Assembly: GCA_019693395.1 (NCBI GenBank)
Contig: JAAMXP010001429.1
Span: forward strand, 1 to 34,074
Origin: Ettlia oleoabundans
Lineage: Eukaryota > Chlorophyta > Chlorophyceae > Chlamydomonadales
DNA length: 34,074 bases
Reading direction: 5' to 3'
How positions within the stretch are numbered: the stretch's first letter is position 1; every line of letters starts with the position of its first letter. The position numbers were made by a program, and so were the translations under genes. This document shows, one piece after another, positions 26,301-34,074 of the stretch. The notes below the pieces were generated by a model, which searched no databases, was not told where the DNA came from, and was given only the letters and a program-made list of their open reading frames with translations.

Positions 26301-28134
26301 GCACCTGGATGGGCGGGCACCCCTGAGCCCCCAGGAGTATGAGCGCCTGCTGGCTGACATGGACCGGGGCATGGCCGCCACCACTGCGTACATCAGGTGG
26401 GCACCCTGTGGGACTGCACAAGGAGCAGGCAAGTATTTGGGCAACACGGCTAGAACAAATTTGAGTACTGGCACAACTACCAGCAGCACCAGTAGTGGCA
26501 CCAGCACCGGCAACGGCACCGCAACAGTACCGGCAACAGTACCGGCAACAGTCCTGCCCTGCCGTCTCACCACCGCTCTGCTACTCTGCTGCTGCCGCTG
26601 CTGCTGCAGGGAGGTGGAGCACGTGCTGGGGCGGGAGGGCACGCCACTCACACACGCAGAGTTCCAAAAACTGCTGCATGGTGACGACGCAGAAGAGCAG
26701 GAGCCTGTCGTACGCAACCTTCAGAGGCCGCAGCAGCAGAGGCAGCAGGCGCCCTCCGCTCGGTGAGCTTGGGCGCAGCAGAGTGTGTGTTAACCCTCTC
26801 GGGGCGGAATATTGCCTTCTCTGGTTGCCGTAGTTGCCTTTCAACTTTCTTGCAATGATTGCAGGACGGCATTTCAGCGCTGCTTGCGCGTGCTATTTGC
26901 ATGCTTCTGTTTCTCATGGCTTGGCCAAGCCATGACTTGCTGCCTGCGTGCTTGTGGGAGGCCTTCACATGCAGGGCTAGCCATACAGTAGTTCAGCCAA
27001 ACTGTCATCAAATTATTTGGCACTGCACCTTTGTTCTGCCCTCCCCCACTGCTCCTTCCCCTATTTTCAGTCCGCTGCAAGAGGCGATGGAGGAGGCAGG
27101 GGTTCTCAAGGAGGCGCTGGTGAGGCAGCAGGCGGCGGCGGTGGCCCAGGTGCAGGGCAAGAGGGGGTACGAAGAGCTGGAGCTGAGAAACATCGCTCAG
27201 GTGGGTGGCTGCCCTCAGCACCATCTCTGGCATCAGGGGCCTCGCTTCATCTGTACCTGCACATGGCTCACAAAAGTTCGCTGTGGTGGGGTTGGCGGTT
27301 ATGGTGTCAATGTGCTTGGGTGCATTGCGGCATCATTGGTGCAGGCAAAGGCGGCGTGGCGGCGGCAGTGGGATGCCATGATGGCGGAGGCAGCACAGGC
27401 GGCACAGGTGGGTGCAGCACTGGCTAGGCTGTGGCACTCCCGCCGCTCAGGCCCGTTCTAAGGCCGCACCCTGTTCTGCCGACATGCTTGCTTGCGGGCT
27501 TTGGGGCCGCAGGGTTGCCAGGATGGCTTGCAGAAGTTTGGCGGCTAGCAGATCTGCTTTATGTGCAGCAGTGGTCGGCCTGCTTCCACCTGGCTTGCCC
27601 CTGCCTGACACATACATGCGCTGCCCTGAGCCTGTGCTGCAGAGCGGCCACGCGGACAGCACGGCGTTTCTGGAGGAGATGCCGCGCCATTGCGTGCAGG
27701 TGGGCTGCCTAATTGTGAACCCATGCGTTTGCATCAGCAATGATTGCCGGGGGACCGGGGTGTGTCTGCATGTGCATGCGCATGTATGTGTGTGTGTTGA
27801 CGATGCTGGGCCCTAACGAGTAGCAAGAACTGGCACCCCAAGCGGCGTATGTGCTTGGAAGCAGTCTACACAGATTGTGTATGCCCCAAATGGCACTGTA
27901 TAAGTTTTCCACCTTGTCACAAGCCTGTTCATGATATACTACTCCTAACAGCGGTGCAAACAACCCCACTCACCAGATGTACGTATTCCTGCACCCCTGC
28001 AGGAGCTGCATGGCGAGGAGCTGCTGGTGCGAGCGGGTCTGGCCCTGGTGGCGGTGCAGGCCGCCTGCATCTACCTCATCTGGGGGGCAGCCATGCAGCG
28101 CGCGCGGCCGTATAAGCATGAGTGCTGGGAGTGA
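23362..28134 (+). CDS. Unknown multi-exon membrane/coiled-coil protein
   Basis: Proposed exons: 23362-23448, 23513-23539, 23636-23665, 23731-23797, 23991-24103, 24409-24537, 24931-25132, 25416-25468, 25735-25804, 25994-26064, 26281-26396, 26610-26762, 27071-27200, 27345-27407, 27643-27699 and 28003-28134 (stop TGA); about 499 residues. Phases agree throughout, but the first three exons and the start are weakly supported. Two hydrophobic segments lie near 56-80 (ALGLLLGICITVTACLGV) and 92-107 (HLVGGLLCCALVFGYI). A long helical, Glu/Gln/Arg-rich middle follows (about 110-455), with the repeated style LSEGDRQELDARF, LSPQEYERLLADM and LTHAEFQKLL. A C-terminal membrane helix lies near 465-486 (RAGLALVAVQAACIYLIWGA), then a short basic tail. 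This resembles membrane-anchored coiled-coil tethers, but no family is recognised. Introns after 23797 and 25468 seem to use GC donors. The second could instead end at a weak gtacct donor at 25549, adding 27 residues. Confidence 0.5.
24616..24619. other. Assembly gap (four N)
   Basis: Four undetermined bases inside the intron 24538-24930 of the unknown membrane coiled-coil gene. No coding exon is affected in the proposed model, but the gap may be larger than four bases. Confidence 0.95.
25155..25258 (+). repeat. (GCTGT)n microsatellite in intron of the membrane coiled-coil gene
   Basis: About twenty copies of GCTGT with a few interruptions (a gctgc and a cctctc), starting about 20 bases after the donor at 25133. 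It lies on the sense strand, like the two repeats in the MADS introns. Leu-Cys-Cys-Ala-Val open frames across it are artefacts. Confidence 0.9.
26508..26554 (+). repeat. Short minisatellite, four 12-base units
   Basis: Roughly four copies of CGGCAACAGTAC (one with a base missing) in the intron 26397-26609, embedded in a wider ACC/AGC-rich stretch from about 26470. Confidence 0.7.
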
Positions 28135-29089
28135 CGCATGAGTGGCAAGCCCCCTTGGAGGGGAAGCTTCGACTCTAGTTTGGCAGCTGGGGCAAGAAGG
28201 GGTAGGCTGGTGATGGACACTGATTTGTGGGTGGTCGGCGGTGGTGTGCTGTATGTGGTATGCCAGTTTAGGGACATGCGCCTGATGAGAGAGTTTCTTC
28301 TGAGAGTTGAGAGTTGTAATCCCCAGGCTATGTAATGATTCATTTGATACATGCCAGGGTGTTAAGGGCAGCCTTGGGATTTCTCAAGGCCACCCATCTG
28401 TCAGGCACAAAGGTTCGCTTGCAGCTGGATCTCCCTATCGCAAGCATGCCGTGGCTTAGTATGCAGCGCTTTGCTTCAAGGACTGGCGCAGCACATGCAG
28501 TGAATACAGGAAGGCCCAAGCGACATACACGAGGCGTGGAAGGGGTACAAGAACAGGTACAAAAGGGGGTGTGGGTGAGGGCGGTATGCTGCGCCTGCTT
28601 AGGTATGATACAAGGGGGCATGCGGCCTGTGCTGGATATACATCTGTGGTGGAGCTATTGCCAAAGACAAAAGATACATGCACTGGCGGGCAGGCACAAG
28701 AATGCAAGCAAAGAAGAAGGGAGGTGGGGTGGGGTGGCATTGAAGAGTCGCAGGGAGGTCAGATGCCACACACGGAGGTCACCAAGGGTCAGAAGATGTG
28801 TAGCACATGTGTGATGCGGGGTGGGGTGCGGTGGGGATTCGCGGGGGGGCAGCTGGTGCGTTTGTCAGGTAGCTGGGTAGCACATGTCAAGCACTCAAGA
28901 CAGAGAGGCAGGAACTGTCGCAGCGCATCAGGCAGATCAGCGGCGAGCAGGCGGCGCATTGTCCAGTGCGAATTGCACATGGAGCACAAGTTGAAGGCCC
29001 AGGGGCTGGCATGGGAGTGTTGCATGACAGGGTGCAACCAGCATTGCCTGTTCATGCTGCGGCATCTCAGTGGACCGCACCGGGATGCT
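28135..29089. other. Convergent 3' regions, no gene seen
   Basis: Non-coding sequence between two genes ending toward each other. TGTAA at 28315-28319 and 28331-28335 suits the plus-strand gene. I found no clear minus-strand TGTAA for the BCAS3-like gene. Confidence 0.45.
28315..28335 (+). terminator. Probable poly(A) signals (two TGTAA) of the membrane coiled-coil gene
   Basis: TGTAA at 28315-28319 and 28331-28335, about 180-200 bases after the stop at 28132-28134, the same arrangement as after dapL. Confidence 0.5.
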
Positions 29090-32000
29090 TCACAGCCAGC
29101 CGGCAGCAGGAGCTGCACCGCTGGCGCCCTGTAGGGTTGCGGCCGCCATCCGCGCCGCCAGTGCGTCCCCAGTGGGCCCAGCCAGGCCCAAGCTTTCAGT
29201 TCTATACGCTGCTGCTGCATGTACTGCTTCAAACTCCGCGGCTCCTGATGATGCTGACGAGTGCTGGCCCCCCTGCTGTGCATCTGCCTGTGCCTGAGGC
29301 TGCATCTCGTAGAATTGAAACTGTGGATCCTGCCACAGCGGCATGGCGGCAGCGCCTGGGACTGCCAGGGGCCCCGATTCCGCCTGGGCGACCCACAGCT
29401 GCTGCTGGTGCGCTGTGGCGCCTGCCGAAGCATCACCAACGCCGCTGTTGCTGACACCGCCAGTAATCAGCGCGTCAGGGGTGTGCCCAGCAGCCCGGTC
29501 AGCTGCCAGCACTCCAGGCAGCAGCTCCTCTCTCTCTGGCCAGCTGCCGTGCCGCGCCACGTCCCACCTGTCCGCCTCCTCAAGCACCGCTGGTGCACCA
29601 GAAGGTGCCCCTGCCGACCTCTCTCCTTCCTGGCCAAGCGGAACCACGGTACCGCCTCCGCCGTTGGCTGCTGCCCTTCCTGCACCGCCGCCATGAGCCA
29701 AGGCGGTGCCTGACCCAACTGCCCCTGCCCCTGCACTGCTGCCCGCCAAGGCCTGCTGAGCTGGAGCTGGCGGGCGCAGCAGGTGCCTCGTCAGCAAGCC
29801 AACTGACGTCAACACATACAGGCTGCTACCACAGGCGCCGCCGCTGCCGCTGCCGTCAAGGCTGGGTGCAGCGGACCGCGGGCTGCTTGGGCCCACCGCC
29901 ATGAAGGCTGCAGCAATGGGGGCTGCACCTGCACAGTTGGTTGGGGCAGAGCGTGAGTTGATAGGGCAGTGGTGCTGATCTTCCTAATACGCAACTCATG
30001 CATAGTGAGCACCAACGTGTGTTGAGACGGTATAGCGTAGCGCATTCAACTCTACTCAGTAACCTTATAAAGGTCAGAAGGTGGAAGTGATATTTGCCTG
30101 CCTGCCTTCACCTGCCTGCCTGATATGGCTGCTTCAACCAAGTCATGCAACCAAACACCACCCATTGCCCACCTGCGTTCCGGCCGCTGTAGAGGTTCTT
30201 GGCAGCGGAGGTGGCAGCGCCCGCTATGCTCCCAGTCAGCAGCCCTGGCTTGGAAGCACGCGCCACTGGGAGGGTCTTGGGCGGCTGCCCCACCACACCA
30301 GTCCCTTCCGCTGCCGCGGAGCCCTGCTGCGCCTGCTGTCCCTGCACCTGAGGTTGGCCATGCGATATGGACGGCTGCGATGCGGCGCAGGTGGCGGCGG
30401 CGGGTGTGTGGAAAAGGTGGGTGGTGCCTCGCCCGCTGCTGACGGCCACCCAAGCGGCGTCAGGAGAGATGGCGATACCACAGATCGCGGCGGGTGTGAC
30501 GCCGCGATACAGGCGGTACAACCACACCGCGTGACCCGTATTGCCACCAGTGCCGCTGTCCATACTCGTTAGTTCCGCTCCCGCTGGTGTGTGGGGGGCT
30601 GGCGGCACAATGCGGAACAGGTTTATGCTGTGCCCTGCCACGGAAGCTGTTGCCAACAGGGTGCCCCCGGGGCTGAAGTGCAGGGCTGCTAGGGGCGATG
30701 TGTGGGCTCTGAAGTGTGCGACCGGTATCCGGCTGGCTGCGTCTCGCACTACCACAGTGCCAGCCACGGCGGCATCAGCCTGCGCCAATGCAATGCATGG
30801 GTTCTTTGCATTGCATAGGGCCTGCCGATGCAGAACTGCACGAGGATGAGACGAAGGGGCACAGGGCACCTCCCAGGGCCCAACCACCAACCCGCGCACC
30901 CATCCATCAACCCACCCACCTCTAGTGCGTCAATATCCTGCTGCTGCTGCGCCCCCTGCCGCCAGCCTCGGTATTGCTGGTTGAGATAGCGGAAGCTGGC
31001 GCTGCCCACAGCAGTCAGCCCCGCCTGCAGCTGCTGCCCGCCCTTGGTAGCCACCTGCAGGCAGGAAGGCGGGAAGAAGGCAGGCAGATAGGCAGACGGT
31101 GCACGGGCAGGTAGAGAAGGTGGCAAGTAGGCAGGCAGGCAGGCAGGGTGACGCAGGGCAGGGCTTTGCTGAGCTTGCCAAACGTGCTTCTGCCAGTGAG
31201 GCACCACAGATAGCAGCGCATGCGCACCTGCAAAGCGGCATCAGCCACAGCTGCCTTTGTCAAGCCGTTGGTGTGGCTGCCAGCACTTCCGCCAACACCC
31301 CCACCTATGCCGCCTGAGCTGCCACCCAGCTGCAGCCCACCCTCTGCATTCAATGCCGCGCTGGCTCCCGGGTTGCCGCCACCCGCACTGCTGCTGCCCG
31401 CACTGTCACGACGCGACAGCGGCAGGCGCTGCGCGATTGCCTGGCTGCTGGTTGGCGGTACGGGAGTATCAGCCGCATAGGCTAGCCAGCGAGGCCCCAG
31501 TGCAAAGGGCGCAAGAGCTGCTGCAGATGTCTGCAGCGGTGCTGTGGCTCCATGTGGCGGGCTAGCTGCCGACCGTCCCTGCTGCTGCTGACTAGAGCCC
31601 TCACTGCCTATGCTTACGCTGCTACTGCTGCTGGTCAGGCCGTCTGTGAGGAATTGCCGTGGTTGCTGCTGTCGTTGTCGGCTGCTGCCGGAGCGACCCG
31701 CTTGGGCCTGTGCCGGCGCCACCAGCTGTGTGGGAGGCGTGTAGGTGAGGCAGCTGAATGTGTGATGCAGGGTGCGGGCATCAAAAGCCTGCAGCTGACC
31801 CCGCAAGGCCACCACCAGCACTCGACTGCTGGCCTGCACGCCCAGCACCTCCCCACTGAAGCTCAGCGTGCGCACATAGCCGTGGGAACGAAGGCTGTAC
31901 ATCAGCACGCTGTGCTGCTGCTGCCGCTCCGTTTCCCGCTCCCGCTGCTGGTGCAGTTGGTGATGCTGGCTGCCAGAGCCCAGCGTGCCAGCCTCGAGAT

Positions 32001-33060
32001 TACGCCCCTGTGGCGGGTGCTGCTGCGGTATGGGCTGTAAGAGGGAGACCTCGGGTGCAGGCACCACCGCCAGCAGGGGGCGGTCATCACGCAGCACATC
32101 TTCTCCCTCAGCTGCCTCGGCAGCCCGGGGCTCAGGCAGCACCTCCAGCAGCCTGCAAGGGTCAGAAGGAACCCTCCCAGCGTCTCAGGCGTGCCAGCTG
32201 ACGCGCACGGAAGCCCTTGACGCTAGGCAGAAGGTGTGGACCCGAGACGAAGACCGAAAACAAATTGGAATACATATACTGGGTGATGTGAAATGCATGT
32301 TTGTTGATAGTGGGTTTGCTTTCATGCCTCGTTACTGCTGGCTGACCATCATGAGGTGGATGATGCTCACTTGGCAGGGCCATCCCGGCGGGAGACCAGC
32401 TCTGCTGGGTTGGTGCCATCCATCCGCCACACCTGCACACACGCAGCAATAAAAACAGTTGTGGGTCTGCCTGAAAGCCAACACATTTTGGCTAACAGAG
32501 TTTGCTGGGGCAGCTGCAAATAACTGTCCTGGTTGAAAGCTGCAGATCGCGGGTAGCTAGGAGCGCTGTGTCAAGTGCAGCTGGCACCCCAGCAGGCCCA
32601 CGCCGCCACTGCTGTCAAGGATGGCACTTAGCAAGCCCACAGCCCACAGGGTCACATGACAAGCTAGCTCATATGACAGATCCAATAACTGCTTGGGAAA
32701 AATCCAAAGCAAGTCAGCCTGAATCAGCTCTGCTCTCCGCTGATGCAGGTTCTGAATTACCTGGAAGCCTGTCGACAGTCCGATGAGCAGCACAGGCAGG
32801 CGCTCGCTGCTGCCGCTGCCCAAGGCAGCCCCGCTGCCGCTGCCATGGGTGTCTGTGGTGGAAGCGGCAGCAGTCCATTCCAACTGTGCGAATCTGAGAG
32901 AGTGCACCTGCTCCCTATCACTGTTGTCTGCTGTAAGGGCGGTGACCCCTTTGGCAACCAGCCGGGTGCCTGCCGCTACGCCCGATGTGAATGCATAGAC
33001 GGAGCGCACCGCCAGGCGCCTGGCAGCATCTGTGTAGGTCCCCTGGCTGGCACTTCCCAT
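29090..33060 (-). CDS. BCAS3-domain, ATG18-like WD-repeat protein (plant ATG18f/g/h type)
   Basis: Six exons: 33060-32761, 32432-32371, 32152-31228, 31054-30920, 30779-30173 and 29928-29090 (stop TGA); 955 residues, phases consistent. Plant ATG18f/g/h features occur in order: a Ser/Ala N-terminus, then LEWTAA...LLIGLSTGFQV|W and AELVSRRDGPAK; SVLMYSLRSHGYVRTLSF near 200; a GPRWLAYA block after a long Ser/Gln-rich insert; a helix-rich spacer (GGQQLQAGLTAVGSASFRYL); GTVVVRDAASRIPVAHFRAH (residues 481-500) followed by SPLAALHFSPGGTLLATASV and GHSINLFRI; YRLYRG, then ISPDAAWVAVSSGRGTTHLF. A BCAS3-like C-terminus has SLYVLTSVGLLTRHLL and WDVARHGSWPEREELL near 798-812. Relatives are phosphoinositide-binding beta-propellers acting in autophagy; animal BCAS3 works with PHAF1 at the phagophore. 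In place of the FRRG lipid-binding motif of classic PROPPINs there is FRAH, as I recall for this plant subgroup. Confidence 0.88.
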
Positions 33061-34074
33061 GCCACAGATCCGATGCGTGGGTGGCAGCCGGGTGACAAAT
33101 TACTGACGGCACGGCCGCCGGGCCGCCAGAACGCGGGGGCGGGTTGAACGCAGGCGCCCCTGGTCTGTCGCTGCAAGGGGCCCAGCGCTGGTCCTGCGCC
33201 TTTGTGCAAATCAAGGCGTTCCGCCACGCAAAGGTGCCCGCTGGGCGGCTGCAGAGGTGTCGGGGCAAGTGTTGAAGCTGCGCTTCCGAAGAGGGGGACG
33301 TCAGCAGCCGGCGTATAGGCGCCGAAAAGCAGTAACACCTTTCTGCAGCAGCGAAGGCCACCGCGAGTTGGGCGGGCAAACCCCAGCACAGGCGGGACCC
33401 CAGCCTAGCCCAGCCGTTTGTTGGTCGTTGCACCTCCACTCGCTAGCGGATGGCAAGGGCAAGGTGCGCCAACACAATGCGTCAGCCCAACGGGCCAGGC
33501 GGATGGGGAGGGCAGTTTGCTGACATGTCAGCATCTGCCACATCCTCATGTTGTTTCTGGCCTCGCAGTCTTCAAAGTTGCAAAGTTGCAACCTGGATAA
33601 GATAGCTGGAAGACAAGTTTTCCAAATTCTCCAACCATCAGCGTGGTAAAAGTCAGACCCCTTCCAGCTGGAAAACGCCACAATGCAGCACCACCACGTG
33701 TACACAGCCTTACAGGTGTCCGAAGTCTGATGCAGCACAGCAGATGCAGAAAGTACAAATCTATAACAATAGCAATCTTAACGATTTGAACACCACAAAA
33801 ATATAAACTCAGTATGGCATTGTTACGCGGATGGAGCACGGGCAAGGGGTGCTTGCACAACCAACATGCCTTGACCTTACATGTGTTATCTGGTTGTATG
33901 TGTCACAAGGGTGTTGTGGGCAGCTGCAAGCTATCCACCTCTTCCAAGCTGTGTTTCACCAAGGTGTGTGTGTTGTGAAAGTGAAACGTACCATTGAACA
34001 GCCTGCCTGCTAGGAACAATGGGTACCAATGCACATCGTCCGCCCACACTGCAGGCAGGAAGGCAGGCCGGGGG
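33061..34074. other. Right-hand flank, promoter side of the BCAS3-like gene
   Basis: About 1 kb upstream of the BCAS3-like start. It should include that gene's promoter and 5' UTR. Short open frames on both strands show no recognisable domain, and nothing else could be assigned. Confidence 0.4.

Overview
This is a nuclear genome segment from a eukaryotic alga, most likely a chlorophyte green alga. The sequence is GC-rich. Its genes are split by many short introns with clean gt...tgcag borders, and several genes have TGTAA poly(A) signals of the green-algal type downstream. The gene set also fits: a plastid-targeted plant-type LL-diaminopimelate aminotransferase, a plant-style BCAS3/ATG18 protein, an enkurin (an axonemal protein, so the lineage probably makes or recently made cilia), TAF4 and a MEF2-type MADS factor. 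No bacterial operon, tRNA, rRNA, CRISPR array or intact transposon was recognised. A four-base run of N at 24616-24619 shows this is an assembled scaffold.

Layout from left to right: 3' end of TAF4 (+, to 1396); a zinc-finger/coiled-coil/double-UBA protein, here called ZUBA1 (-, 5714 to 2380); enkurin (-, 7710 to 6205); DapL (+, 8014-11650, 12 exons, complete); a short paralogue of the zinc-finger/UBA protein, ZUBA2 (+, 12091-14027); a MEF2-like MADS-box protein with a Q/A-rich tail (-, 18563 to 14929); a plastid-type coiled-coil membrane protein of unknown function (+, 19095-22078); a second unknown membrane coiled-coil protein (+, about 23362-28134, about 16 exons); and a BCAS3-domain ATG18-like WD protein (-, 33060 to 29090). 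Gene models were built by hand by joining exons whose splice phases agree; they have not been tested against transcripts.

The genes do not form one pathway. The most unusual item is the ZUBA1/ZUBA2 pair: inverted paralogues flanking enkurin and DapL, sharing an N-terminal zinc-finger plan, a UBA-like domain and a C-terminal signature (GGVTWAPPRLDRP...EIxDLMHMLGIA) that is about 93% identical at DNA level although the linkers have diverged. Other points of interest are a decayed partial exon duplication in a DapL intron, three probable GC-AG introns, (GCTGT)n repeats lying in the same sense orientation in three introns, and a MADS box lacking the usual basic N-terminal arm.
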